Assembly (NCBI GenBank): GCA_011009095.1
Contig: VTPC01001068.1
Location: 65,105 to 129,104 of the forward strand
Reading direction: 5' to 3'
Length of the DNA stretch: 64,000 nt
Source: Ignelater luminosus
Lineage: Eukaryota > Arthropoda > Insecta > Coleoptera > Elateridae
Both the position numbers and the translations under genes were made by a program. Below the pieces are notes generated by a model. That model had not been told where the DNA came from. It did not search any database and saw nothing but the letters and a program-made list of their open reading frames with translations. Of this stretch, positions 23,609 through 36,427 are shown piece after piece (positions within the stretch are counted from its first letter, which is position 1; each line of letters opens with the position of its first letter).

Positions 23609-25056
23609 AAATTTGAATTTGTATAATACTTTGTTAATATTTTAATACTTTACTGATAATATTATATTTTTACCTAATTTTGCATTATATAAAATTGTGT
23701 TACCATAATAGAGAAAAAAAAATTAGTAAAGAGGAGTTCATCATTAGTTTGATCTTAATAGATTTGAAGAAAAGTCAATTTTATTATTAAATATAACAGC
23801 TCTTAACAGTTGTACATTATGTATTTACGTAAATTAATTAATTCGTTTGAGGGTAATAAATTTTTAAATAAAAGAATTGTTACTGCAACATGGTTTTGAA
23901 CTTTCTATGCCTTCTCTGATTTTTTGTGGTGCATCAAGCCTCGAATCAAGTTCATTTTGGTATCAAAAGCTCTAATATAGTTGTTACAAGTTGGGTTCTA
24001 AAACAATAGGGTAGCAAATTAAGTTCTTTTATACAGTGACCACCAAAAATGACCAAAAAGTTTGCACCAAATGGGAAATAATTTTATTTTTGATTTTGTG
24101 AAAAACTGCCTTAGCCAGCTGGCAGGAGAGGAGCTGATGGGAGTAGTGTTTGATATTCTTTAGCTGGTGCTGCCAATGTTTGCTCTGCATATAAAGTAGC
24201 ACAGTGAGTCACCACCTGCTGCACAAAATCTAAGTAGCTGTACTGTGGATTGGTAGGTTATGCTCAAACCCTATTAGTAGTACCAAGTGATTCAAAATTA
24301 TTGGTGACGGTTTGGATTTCCCATGAAACAAAAATATTTTGAAATTTGGTAGCACTACATTCTTGATTCAGCTGATGAAATAAGAGTAGTAGATGATTGA
24401 CATGACAACATGTACGATACTGGCTCGTTAATTGACAGCTAGCAACACTGCCAACTCTAAGCTGCAAAAATCGCTAGAATTTTAATAACATAGGAAATTC
24501 CAACTGTTGTCAATCATTTTGGATCGCTTAGTATACTACATATGACCATTATTCTAATAGTAACGAGCCTTAAAACAAAATTCAATAGTTATCTCCACTT
24601 TCCCATTCACAAACTCTTACAATAGTTCTTTATCAATCAGAATCTACAAATGGCCTCTTTAGTGTCTGAATTTTTGTTTCCACTATCATGTGATCTTGAG
24701 AAATCCAAAATAATAACAGTCTTTTATTTAATATAAATTACATGAACAAGTTTAATAACTAATTATAATGGTAACCATGTGATGATCATGTAAGCGAAGT
24801 TGATGTAAATGGCCCCCATTAATTTATTGCTTTTGCAGTTCGACAACTAATAATTGTTTGATCCCAAAAATAATCAAAGACAGGAATTTTAATTCCACAG
24901 GTCATTCAGAACACAATTGTTTTTTGATCATTTGATATAAGTGATTTATTTGTTAATTGGTTCCTAAATTAATAAAAATATAACATACTTTAGCGTTTCT
25001 TACAAAATTATCGTACATAGTTTATACTTATAAATTACAATAAAGAATAACTTTTC
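23609..25056. other. Intergenic with a Tc1-like element end
   Basis: AATAAA signals near 23855-23872 fit MARCHF5 polyadenylation. At 24034 CAGTGACCACC begins a segment whose CCAAAAAGTTTGCACCAAAT resembles CCAAAAAGTCTGCACCATAT at about 36260, suggesting ends of one Tc1-like repeat family. No gene was recognised. The oxidoreductase 3' untranslated region lies at the right edge. Confidence 0.45.
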
Positions 25057-26289
25057 TCAATTTAAAACTTTAATAAGAATTTTACCCGTTGTCTTTTCTT
25101 CCTGTGAAAAATCTATAGCTTTGTTTAGATCATGTTCATTAAAATTATAGTTAGCACTGATAAAGGCACTTACAGTACCCTCATCTGCTAGTTCTAATGT
25201 TTCATTAACAACTGTCCTATACAGCTCAACATTTTGTTGACGTAATTCCAATAGACTTAAAATCATCAAGTTGCAATTTGGGCGTGGTGCTGGTATAGTT
25301 TTGTATAACATAGTAGGCGCTACATGGAAAATACTCCCTCCACTAGCCACACTGAAATATAGAATGTATTGGCAAATTTGTTTCATTTCTATCGTATTTG
25401 AAGTTTATTTACCATTGACCAATAGTTTCAAGCATGTGTTCACCAACAGCGTCATAAACAATATCAACTCCTTTACCATGCTCTGTAGATCCTATAACTT
25501 TCTTGGGTAATTTTGGAGTAAATAATACAGTCTGAAAAGCACCTCGATTTCTGGCTAGTTCAGCTCTTTCAGCAGAATCGACTACACTAATTACCTACAA
25601 TAAATTATTTTATCAAAGCCTGTTAGCTTCTTAAAGAACTCTATTACCTTTGCCTTGTAAACATTTGCAGCAACATCTACTGCAGCAAGTCCTAATCCAG
25701 CTGCACCTGCAGTAACTAAAACATAATCTGTTTCTTTTAATTCCCGTATCCTTGAAAATGCAAACATAGCAATAGAATGCCCACTTACTATTACTGCTGC
25801 ATCTTTTGGTTGTACATTACTTGGCAATCGAAAAATATCTTTGATGTTTACCTGAAGACCAATTAGTGTCAACTAGATAAATTATATTAGAAACATCGTA
25901 TGTACCACACATTCTTCAGCAAATCCTCCAAATCTCTTCAAATTAAGAGCTGCAACCTTCTCACCTTCTAAGACATCGGCTTTTGTAATTTTATTACCAA
26001 CTTCAACAACTTCTCCAGCAAATTCATAACCTGGTGTGAATGGAAAACCATGAGCTGGATTTTTGAAATTAACAACATCCCCCGAATTAACGCTGCAGTA
26101 ATGTACTTGTATTCTTACTTCATCTGGCTGTAATTTACTACGTTTCCTTTCTTCTATTTCTAACGATTGAGAGGATTCTGATCGCACCACTGCAGCTTTA
26201 TATTTACTTGCTAACCTAATTTGATTTGTATGCCTTTTAATATTCGAAAAACAAGATCTTGTAATGGTTTTCAGTAAAGACGTCGACAT
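25057..26289 (-). CDS. Quinone oxidoreductase-like protein (MDR family), probably mitochondrial
   Basis: A zinc-free medium-chain dehydrogenase/reductase of the quinone oxidoreductase (zeta-crystallin/QOR2-like) type, expected to reduce quinones or enones with NADPH. Exons are 26289-25906, 25851-25648, 25594-25413 and 25351-25057, joining in frame to about 354 residues. The GroES-like fold is seen in HYCSVNSGDVVNFKNP and FPFTPGYEFAGEVVEVG. The cofactor-binding loop is VLVTAGAAGLGLAAVDVAA (about residues 172-190), followed by KGVDIVYDAVGE. The start MSTSLLKTITRSCFSNIK is basic, with Ser and hydrophobics and no acids, as in a mitochondrial presequence. The cysteines typical of a structural zinc lobe are absent. 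The frame is open upstream of 26289, but this ATG gives the best targeting signal. Confidence 0.92.
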
Positions 26290-27554
26290 TTTTATATGTG
26301 AAACCTTAAAATATATATTTTCACTAAATAACAAAAATCTTAACCTCACTCTTTTTGTGTGTCAGACATTGAAATTACAAAAATCTGTAATGTGGGTTGT
26401 CTAATTATTAGGTGTTCTATAACATCTTTGCAGTAGCAGTAATAATTAATAGTGGAAGTAGACTTGAATATTATTTAAATAATAATTTTAGTAAGAAACA
26501 GGAGCATCATACAAAAATTCTATATTATCTGGCTAATATCAGTAATACTGAAATAACATTATATTACAGCCCTTTCTAAACTTTATTTTTATTCTATATA
26601 TACTTGATGCGTTTTCAAACAGTTTTACACTATATTTTTCAATTAGTCAAGTCAATTTTATCTTTCTGTAACATTCCTATTATTTTCGGAAAGATGACCA
26701 CGAAATATGACATAATACTTCAACATTATGGAGTGGTGGAGTCACATTCAAAGCTATGGTAAATGTCTCGGTATAATATTGCATCATTAGTACACCTACT
26801 AAATCGATTCTTCGTTTTGTTACTTAAAAACATCTTGCGGTTTACGCTGTAGCTTTGCAGGCATCCCTTCTGGACTTGTACGATACGAAGATAATTTTGA
26901 AATAAAAATAAATTGGATAATCAAATTGAAATTCTTCTTGGATCCACCGGCAATGGAATAGTAAGCAGTTTTAGCTTTCAGTTTCTTGTGTTCAAATTTA
27001 ACGCGCCATTTGTATGAAAATACTTCTATACTGACTCTACCGAAATGCATTGGTGTACTGTTGATACGGTGGTTTTCTCAACTGGATTTAGTTATTTCCT
27101 ACTATCAAAGAGTATTTATATAACTACTACAGTGAGTAAGCGTTCAGGGTCATCCGGGAGTAAATTGTCAAATTAAAAATTTTTTTGTCATTTGCTGTCA
27201 TTCGGATCAAAATATAGCTTTTTACTCCTAATACAAGAATAACAATCTATCTTTTTTGAGATTATATAGTACTGTTTGTTATTATACCTTGTAAACAACA
27301 CAGACTTAACAGATTGCAAAAAGTAAACAAGTAGTGCCAACATGAAAATAATTTACACATGGAGCCAATTTCAAACCATTCTCAATTAGTTTCAATCACT
27401 CTGTACATACAAATAAACTCGACATTCTTAAAATTGTTACCAGTAGACGAAGCTCACGGAAAATCTAACGAACCCACGAAATTGCAGAGAAGAAAAAATA
27501 GATTTAGTCAAGAGTTGTTGAATACGAATATGAGGTACTTTATTGAAGAACTTG
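26290..27554. other. Intergenic, no gene confirmed
   Basis: A minus-strand frame at 26820-27050 (KWRVKFEHKKLKAK...SIAGGSKK) faintly recalls SANT/Myb-like transposon-derived proteins but is too short to call. A plus frame at 27359-27574 runs into the terminus of the next transposon and is not convincing. Confidence 0.35.
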
Positions 27555-27556
27555 TA

Positions 27557-27593
27557 CAGGGACATCATAAATAGGAGGAAGCCACGTGACCAC
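27557..27593 (+). repeat. Left terminal inverted repeat
   Basis: 37 bp starting CAGGGACATCAT; it pairs with 29906-29942 with a single mismatch (A/T at position 13). Confidence 0.9.
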
Positions 27594-27912
27594 GATATTT
27601 ACTGTTGGTTAGGCAACACATCTTGCACTGTTGGCAGCTCTGTTGTAATAGAGAATTATGTAGTTTTCCAGTGGCGTAGTATTGGATATATGATGAAACT
27701 ACTTAGAAACTTAAATATTTAAAGATAATTATATATAAAATTGGAAAATTAAACAAAATAACAATATATTGAATATATTTTTGAAAACAAGAATTAGATA
27801 AGGCCCAAACAATGCTGATGTAGCTGTTCAACAAGAGCTTTTTAGTTATTTTTTCAATTTTATTAAATTTAACTGTCCACTATGAAGGATTTTTCATAAA
27901 AAGATAATTATG

Positions 27913-28312
27913 CAGGTAGGGTAAACGCACCAATACCTGATCATTTAAAGAATATTTGAAGTTCAAACTCATTTAAATTTAAAACTAATATTTAATAATG
28001 AATTTTTTTGTAGTTATGCATGCATAAATGATATACATACTCAATCATTAAGAGTCATTAAATGTTTAATTTTATATTTAAAAAAACCATTTATCAAAAT
28101 CGGTACTTTGGCAGCCGTCTTAACACAATCGTGTTCTGGGAATAATTAAAGATTAGTAATTGACGTGTAATTTTTATTTTTTGAAATTAATGTTAACATA
28201 ATACTTAGAACTAGGTATGCTAAATAACAGAACTAAAAATCGCAATTATTTTAGCTGCCATAATTTATTTATAAAAAAATAATTCATTAAGTAGCATGTT
28301 ACTAGAATTTAA
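27913..28312. repeat. Diverged interspersed repeat, copy B, nested in the transposon
   Basis: It begins near AGGTAGGGTAAACGCACC and includes the block resembling 9061-9270. The right terminus is not clear. It lies between the left end and the transposase of the 27.56-kb element, so it probably inserted there later. Confidence 0.5.
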
Positions 28313-28393
28313 TTTAAAATAATGGCTTAAATTTATCTTAAATTTTACAATTTCATTTAGTTATTTTACATTTTATTGCAATTTATGTACAAA

Positions 28394-29619
28394 TTACATA
28401 AATGGTTCGATATGGCCACCCTGTTTCTCTAAACATAACCGAACTCTATTTTTGATACTATTGAAAACTGAAACTAAGGTTTCTGGTGATACATTATTCT
28501 TCAAATGCCCAAATAGAAAAAAATCTAATGGTGTGAGATCGGGAGACCGAGGGGGTCATCGTCCACAACTAATCGCTCGGTCATCAAAGAACTCTTCCAA
28601 ATAACGAATAGTAGTGCGTGCCGTATGTGCTGATGCACCATCTAGCTGGAAGTAGCCCTCTTGGATTTCATCATCCAATAGTTGTTCGATAAAAGGTGTT
28701 AAAATATTATCTCGGTATCTTTCTCCACCGATTGTGTAATTAAAAAACAATGGATCATAGATCCTGCGTCTTGACATCGCAACCCATACACCAACCTTCT
28801 GGGGATGCAAACTTGTTTCTTCATAATTGTGGGGATTCTCTGTGGCTCAGGTTCTGTAATTTTGGCTGTTCACATATCCCGACAATAGAAACCATGCTTC
28901 ATCTGACATAAATGTAATATTTAATATGTCATCGTTGTTCAAGTGTTGCATAAACCACTGACAGTATTGAACTCGTAATTGATGATCATGCGGAAACAGT
29001 TCTTGTATTACAGACACTTTATAGGGATGCATTCGTAGCTTCTTTTTTAATGCAACTTGGCAACTTCCATATGAAAGTCCTGCGGAAAAAGTTGTTGGTT
29101 AGATTATGGTTTAAAATAGTTTAAATTGTTTAATGGATGTAAATAATTCAGAAATAAATAGCAGTGCCAGTTTTTTATTTAAGTTTGCTAATAAAACAAT
29201 TGAATTACTACAAGTGATAAATTCAAAATAATTAATAATTCAAAACACGAATGAAGTAAAACATATTATTTGTTTAATGCAAATAGATTCCTACCTGTTT
29301 CAGTGGCTAAGCATTTAATGGATTTATGGGGACTACGATTCATTAGCATCTGCATGTCCTCGAGAACTTCATCAGTTAATACGGTTGGTCTACCAGATGA
29401 TTTGCCTTTGCAGATGCAATGTTTTTCTTCAAACCGCTTAAGTATATCATGCCTACGACGTACAAATGCATCGTGGTGGACTTGCACTTCAGGAAAAGCT
29501 TGTTCAAATTGTTGGATACAAGATTGTAATGAATAGGTCCATGAACCATCTGCATTCTGTGTTCCACTTCGATAGTGAGCTATTAAAATAAATTTATCTT
29601 GTTCGCTTGTAAAAGGCAT
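28394..29619 (-). pseudogene. Mariner-superfamily transposase with one intron and two in-frame TGA codons
   Basis: Exon 1 is 29619-29295 and exon 2 is 29079-28394, with a GT-AG intron that joins ATETG to LSYGSC in frame, giving 336 codons before the stop. The DDE catalytic residues appear as FMSDEAWFLL, YFQLDGASAHTA and PPRSPDLTPLDFFLFG. The gap between the second and third Asp is about 38 residues by my count, so it is not a standard DD34D or Tc1 DD34E. An N-terminal helix-turn-helix region is implied. Two TGA codons, at 28847-28849 and 28556-28558, both stand where Trp is expected (YRT-x-ATENPH, GR-x-PPRSP). Otherwise the frame is intact, so it died recently, unless TGA is read through. Confidence 0.82.
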
Positions 29620-29905
29620 CGCAAAAAACGTAACCTTCCAAACTGAAATAATTATGCAGTTTTAAAATTTATTATCACACTTTGAATGCGTTAAATCTAA
29701 CTTACCTCGATTAACTAACAAAAAACAAATTTAGTCTTGAAAAAGACTGATTTTTAAATAGAACAAAATAAACTGTAGAAAACGCAAAACAGAGACCAAG
29801 AAACCACGGAACGTACGCACGCCGATGTAATTTTAGGTTAGAAATATACTCGTGAGGGAGTGTAGCCAACGTTGAAAGGTAAAATTTCGCGCCACTTTTA
29901 AATTA

Positions 29906-29942
29906 GTGGTCACGTGGCTTCCTCCTATTAATGATGTCCCTG
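29906..29942 (-). repeat. Right terminal inverted repeat
   Basis: The reverse complement of the left terminus. It ends GATGTCCCTG immediately before the TA target duplication. Confidence 0.9.
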
Positions 29943-32900
29943 TATTAGCCTTTTGGGAAATATAATGGCATTCTTGAGATCCAGGAAGAAGATATATCAG
30001 AATGAAATGAATAATGAACGGTTCTTGGTGTGATGGGATTGTTCAAGTTAATGTTAATAATTGTTGACTGAGCTTTTCATTCATTCTGTACAACGTGATA
30101 ATTGATAAGAATGTACTACTATCATAACTTTTCTAGATATTTACAGTTACGTTTTCCGATCTCAGATTATTAGTTTGAAGATCAAATACGCATCTTTTTT
30201 CTGTGATCTGCTTAAATCGATAAAAGATTTTGCAAATACGCGAGGAATTAATGATACAAACCCAACTTAAGTGACTTGAAAATTTACATAATTTGCTTTT
30301 CAATCTTAAGATCGGCTGTTTGATGCCCTATTAATGGGCCTTGTTCTCAATTAGTTTTATAAAGTGTTTATATTTTTATAAGTAACTTTTGCTTTCACTG
30401 TTAACATTCTTTTTATTTGGAGTTGATCAATATCAAGAGATTTGGTCTTGACAAAAAAAAGGAAGATATTAGTCTCTTTAACAACAAATTAATCAAATAA
30501 ATTAACAGAACGATGTTCCTTGAACTCTACTAGAATCTTTTCAGCTTTTAACATAAGAAACAATGTTTAGTATTTAAAACATAATTTAATTGACAGCTGA
30601 TATTATAAAAATTAGATTCGCTTTCTTTTAGGCATTTACATTCACCTGCCCATGTGAATATTACATTTCATTTATCACATTATGTAAATTGTTGATCTAG
30701 CGCATCTTCCTCGTTGAATTTAATTATCTTCATACTATATCACCCATTAAAAAAGACCTTTCTAAGAAAAATATATTTCGTGTCAGTTAATTTGATCAAT
30801 TTCATATTTGTAGGTCATATCTCTCGCAATGTAAACATATTTTTGGTTACCTATCGTAATAAAAATGAGTTATAAGATTTTTACTATTTTCTATTTATTT
30901 TCTTAAATTAGAATTGTAATTATTTATTTTTTACTGCTGCTGATACTAATGGAAATAAAAATAAATAAAGGAATATAAGATTTTACAATGACAATTTAAA
31001 ATTAAATCTCGATCTTGCCTTTTACTAAAGATTTATTGTGTTGTTTACCAGATCTAAAAAAGGCTTTTACTTTTTTTTATGATTAAAGTATTACATAAAA
31101 CTTGCTTTTTATTCTTTCTTTTCCCATTTTACAAAGAGCAACAGTCTTAATTAATAAAGAATTAATGATGAGTAACTTTTAATGTTGGTAGCTACTGTCT
31201 ATCGAAATTTACACCAAGGCTATTTATTTACATTAATCAAAAAATCAACAAGTTTGGCGAGATTTTATATCTGATTGTATATTATAATCAATTCCAGTCT
31301 AATTTTTCTTTAGTAGATGTAGATGATAACAATGATTATCTTATTTAGGTTAAAAAACCATTTCTCACTGTCATGTAAACTCAAATACTTAACTTAGTCT
31401 TTGCTAACGAGCAATACTTCGGAAAAACAACTGAAAATATGCAATTTAGAAAATTCATTAATTACAGCAGTCAGCTAGCTACAAATCGGAACTGTAAAAG
31501 GCACTATCTGTATTTGGGTTCTTAAAAATCCAACAAGAGATATTTTTATATTTAGGGCAGTATTTTATACAGACATTGAATTGAAGCATAAACTTTTGGT
31601 AATTCAGGATCTACTATGAATTGATGCTTGACGTCCTTACCTCAAATTTTCTGTTTAGTGTTTAGTTACATTCTGTTTTTCTTATTATTTGAAAATCAAC
31701 CCATTTTTGGAGTTTATTATCTATTATAACTAATTCTTAAAAAACTTTGCATCCATAAGCAAGTCTAAAGCATTGATTGTTACTTTATTTGTGACTATAA
31801 AATTCTGTATCCATTCTTGATTTCTTAACACTGTAACAAGAGGTTGTTAAAAGGACGGTGTGTATATTTTTTATTATAGGCACTTAAAAAAAGATAATGA
31901 ATCGTCATAACTTCTTTGATTGCATGAATATTAACTATAGCTCGTTTACGCAATTCTTTTTTTTAAGTCTGCTACTTACTCGTGAGTAATTATGTTTATA
32001 ACTAAAAAACAGAACGATAAAATCAAAAAAATAAGACCAAATGAATCAACACTTATGTAAATGCATAAATTGCTTTTCATGTAAGGCACCAGTTCAAGAA
32101 GTTATTTTATTTGTGTTTATAGTTTTCATTCTAAGAACGTATAGTTATTTCGTAACATTTACCTGTACTTTTACCAGCCTATGTTAAATTTATAAAAGAA
32201 AAAACTAACACCGTAATCTAATTGCACATGCAAATTAAACCCAATGCATAATAAATAACTTTTATAAATATATAAAAGGAAACGTAAATAAATCTTGTCA
32301 ACCAGGTGTATATAGAAAGCGAAATTTTTGTAACTGAAAAATTTAGAATGGTCGTGTGATACGTGTGCTCCCTATGACCCCGAGATCAGATCGATTTAAA
32401 TAAAAATTTGTGGAAATGCGTCCAAGAACAAGCTTTGCTGACAATAAAAGAGAAATAAACGTTTATAAATAGCTTTGCATAAACGAATGAAGCTTTAAAT
32501 TTACTAGACGATGGAGAAAGTGAAAAAATGCGCGAGTTATTTTATTAATACTACTCGTCTTGAAATGCTTCAACGAGGAGTAATCATCGTTATTCTGATT
32601 AAGTTGTTTTTACTTTAGGTATATGTGGGTATTGCACATTATTAGGTACAAATCGTTAATAAATAGCAACTGTGATTACATAACAGGCGGTAGACTCGTA
32701 TGTAACCTTTGAATTGTATAGGTTTATGAATGTAGTAAGATCGGTTAATACGGGCGAATTGATAATTAAACTAAATTCTATAGATAGCTTTTATATTGGC
32801 GAATTTTCAAATGCTAGCATAATTATTTAGGAAGCAAATTGATGTGAAAGGTTCGACTTAGTTTGGTGGTAATGATAATTAGAAATGATTTTTGTTTCTT

Positions 32901-34630
32901 TTTAAATTGTACCAGTCATAAAACTGAAATGAGATATTATTACTTGCGTTAGGTAAAACATTATTACTTCTTAGTTCGTGCATCGGGTATAGGTTAAAAA
33001 TATTATTTCATAAAGTTAAGTAATGCAATGATTAAACATAAAATAATTAAGTTTTTTCAACATCATTTATTTTCTATTATATTTATCCACATGCGAGAGT
33101 ATGTGTTTTGTAAAGTTTTGCATGATAAAAATTTATTGCTTTATAGGTAATAATTTTTAACGATTCCACTGACATTTGCTACATAAGTCAATAAATTTAC
33201 CGTTAAAATAAATAAAGATTTATTTAAAAATATCCCAGCGAGCTATTAATTTATAATTTCTGGGTAAAACTGATGGTAATTACATTTTTTAAAAAGACTG
33301 ATATTATTGTGATATTGAAAAAAATAACTTTTAATATAAAATGTAGAAAAAATATATACATAATATTGTTATGGTTTTGAAGGGTACTGTCTGACTGTAG
33401 TGGGGTGGGGAGGAATGTCTTTAAATAAAAAAAACGTCAGTTAAAATTTCGAATTAAATAAAGTATCAAACTTTTTTTTAATAGGCAATTAAAACCCTTA
33501 GAGAGGGTGTAAACATTTGAATATATTGCTGTGGTTTTTGGGTAATTGACAAAGTAGAGTAAGATCTCGAAAAACTAAAGTTGCAAACGGTTTAAGAAGA
33601 ATGAAAAATTCTACTTTTAGGCTTAGTTTGACTATCATTGTATGTTGATAACTCTATTTTATAACAAAATTCAAATTTCACTCTTATCTCATCAATCAAA
33701 TCGTGCAATTTAAAAAAAAATTATAAAATTATTTAAATGATCGACTTATTTCATTCAAGAAATATTTGTAAACTTAATTTAAGAAAGTATTATTTAAATT
33801 AATTTTAGTTTAGAAAATTCAGTTTAAGAATAACAATATACAGAACCGAATTTGGGCATACAAAAAAAAGACCCAGTCTAGATCATAATGTTGATGAATC
33901 TAAAACCATTTGATAGTTTTATGATTCTAGTAAGCTTGTGATTTTATGTCATGCAATAGAAAAGTTGAAATTGAAACTGGAAATAACATTTGAATAAAAA
34001 AGTTAGAATTTATTAAGAAGAAATGCATTTTTATTAACTTTTAAAATTATAAATGTTGCGTCGTGTTATCTAAAGGAGCATGCAGATACCAAGAAAGGAA
34101 GTGTTTGATGTTAGTCAAGGTTACTCCAAAAGAGAACCAATAATTTTAATAGCGACTTATGTTGGACTATAAGACAGAAAGTTAGATGATGAAATAATTT
34201 GTTATTTACTTTTGAGAGATTCTGCATATGTCAAATTTCCTTGAAAATAATAGATAATAAGTTATAAGAATAGTTTTAGGCAATAGTGGACTTCTGAATT
34301 AATATAAGCTTTGCTTTAATGTTGCGTCTGTAGATAAGGCAAACAGTTTTGTTTAAAACTTAGAAATAGTAGACAATCATATTAGTCTTGACTGAATTTT
34401 AAAATTCACAGACATTATTTTCTTTTTAATTTTTATTTTTCAATGTCAGATTGCCACGCGCAATATTATGCAAACGCGGCAAAAGAGTCCCTACTCTTTA
34501 ATTATTCAGTTAATTGATAGTTTAACTTCTTTAGTTCGCAATTAGGTTTTTTAAAACACAGTTGGCAGCTTAAACTTAATTTTTTTGTAGTTGACATTCA
34601 GAGTTACGTAAGCTTAGAATTCATAGTTTA
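29943..34630. other. Long AT-rich region, no gene seen
   Basis: Almost 4.7 kb without a credible open frame, domain or element boundary. It is AT-rich throughout with short homopolymers. It could be intergenic or part of a large intron. Confidence 0.5.
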
Positions 34631-35914
34631 TAACACATAGGCTGAAAAGTCCCAGGCCTAACATATAGATGGCGCTAGTTCTATTGCATTCACCGCTTTT
34701 TCAGTTAGTACTAACCTTCAAAAGACAGCTGTTAAAATTTCATGATATTCTATTCATTATTTTGTGAGTTATTGTGCTAAGAGTGACGTTACTTTTGTTA
34801 TTTTCAAAACAATGGATCAAAAACAATTTCGTGTTTTAATTTTACACTGCTTCTTGATGGGAAAAAGTTCAAGCGAAGCAATGGCTTGAAAAGTGTTATG
34901 GGGACTCCGCTTCATCAGAAACAACAATAAAACGTTGGTTTGCTGACTTCAAACGTGGTCGTAGAGACACCGATGATGCAGAACGCAGTGGACGTCCAAA
35001 TGAGGCGGTAACACCAGAAAACATCAAAAAATCCACAAAATCGTTTTGAATGATCGAAAAGTGAAGTTGCGTGAGTTAGCTGACATTGTAAAGATATCAA
35101 AAGAACGTGTTGGCTTTATATTGCATGAGCATTTGACTATGAGAAAGGTCTGCTCAAAGTGGGTGCCGCGTTTGCTCACTGTTCACTAAAAACAAGAACG
35201 TGTTGATGTTTCTGAGGAGTGTTTGGCCATGTTTAAACGTAACAAACCGGAATTTTTGCGTCAATATGTGACAATAGATGAAACATGAATCCATCACTTC
35301 ACTCCGGAATCAAAACGATCGTCATCTGAGTGGACAGCAACTGGTGAACCTCGTCCAAAGCGACCGAAAGCACAACAATCGGCTGGAAAGGTTATGGCCT
35401 CGGTATTTTGGAATGTGCGTGGTGTGATATTCACCGACTATCTTGAGAAGGGAAATACCATCAACAGTGAATATTATATAGCGTTATTGGAGCGTTTGAA
35501 GGCCGAAATTGCAAAGAAACGACCGCATATGGCAAAGAAAAAAATTTTGTTTCATCAAGACAACGCACCGTGTCACAAGTCAATCAAAACAATGGCAAAA
35601 CTACATGAATTGAACTTCGAATTGCTCCCACATCCACCGTATTTGCCAGATTTGGCTCCCAGCGACTACTGGCTGTTCGCAGACCTAAAAAAATGCTTGC
35701 CGGTAAGAAATTTTGCTAGAATGAAGAGATTATCGCTGAAACTGAGTCCTATTTTGAGGAAAAAGATAAATCGTTCTACAAAAGTGGTATTTAGAGCGGC
35801 GCTGGAATGATTGCGTTGTTCTTGATGGAAATTACGTTGATGAATAAAGCTAATTTTGAACAAAAAAAACCGTGTTTTCTTTGTTAGGCCTGGGACTTTT
35901 CAGCCCATGTGTTA
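34631..35914 (+). mobile_element. Mariner transposon 1 (dead), TA-flanked
   Basis: The element is 1,284 bp, the size of a classic mariner. Its ends are TAACACATAGGCTGAAAAG continuing CCCAGGCCTAACA (left) and the inverse on the right, with about one mismatch in 33 bp. TA lies at 34629-34630 and 35915-35916. It encodes a broken transposase on the plus strand and is related to the mariner at 38.5 kb. Confidence 0.92.
34812..35847 (+). pseudogene. Mariner DD34D transposase, frameshifted
   Basis: It starts MDQKQFRVLILHCFLMGKSS. A small deletion near 34883 shifts the frame and a second shift near 35030 restores it. TAA at about 35188 and TGA at 35286-35288 interrupt it, and a further shift occurs after 35700. 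The remaining pieces show DET-x-IHHFTPES, KILFHQDNAPCHKSIKT and PDLAPSDYWLFADLKK, the DD34D catalytic set. The region from 35394 to 35700 is still open. It is not functional. Confidence 0.9.
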
Positions 35915-36249
35915 TATTTCAGAGTTCATAATTAATTATTAGACTTTTGTAATTGTCGTAGTTAATATTGGTTTGTAAAAAGTAGTGATAGTTTTTTTTA
36001 AATAAAACTTTTAATTTTTATTGTAATTATTTCCTTTATAGAAAAATAAAAAATGAGACTTCTTAAAAAATCATCATCAATGATAGAAGCTGATTCACTT
36101 TAAGCTTAGAATTTTTTCTTCTTCTTCTCCTCTGGAAAGAATAAAAATTACAAAGAGCAAAAGCTTTTAAATTTTTCATTTCAAGTATGCAGTGGTAATT
36201 TTTTCTTAATATTTATTTTGCTTTTTGACAAGCATATCATAGCAATACA

Positions 36250-36427
36250 CAGTGTTTGCCAAAAAGTCTGCACCATATGGAAAAAACTTTTATTAAATGA
36301 CTTATGGAAAATTTGTTTCCGGCATCAGGTTTTGCTTGCTCCAGAACAAAAATGACCTAATCAGAAGTAATTATATAGTCTTCATTAACTGTCAAATTTG
36401 ACATTTTTGAAAAAATGTCCGAAAAAT
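36250..36427. other. Possible Tc1-like element end
   Basis: CAGTGTTTGCCAAAAAGTCT at 36250 resembles the segment at 24034. No paired inverted end was found. Confidence 0.3.

Larger units (their letters stand above)
27557..29942 (-). mobile_element. Complete mariner-superfamily transposon (TA-flanked)
   Basis: The element is 2,386 bp. The left end CAGGGACATCATAAATAGG continues as AGGAAGCCACGTGACCAC. The right end is its reverse complement over 37 bp with one mismatch. TA occurs on both sides (27555-27556, 29943-29944). One interrupted transposase gene lies on the minus strand. The left part (about 27.9-28.3 kb) carries sequence of another interspersed repeat, suggesting a nested insertion. It is longer than a classic 1.3-kb mariner. 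Confidence 0.9.

Noticed and set aside
26820-27050. Possible Myb/SANT-like fragment on the minus strand
   Set aside because: The similarity is only a faint basic pattern (KWRVKFEHKKLKAK, AGGSKK) and cannot be supported without a profile search.
29270-29536. Plus-strand frame opposite the 27.56-kb transposase
   Set aside because: Antisense shadow of transposase exon 1.
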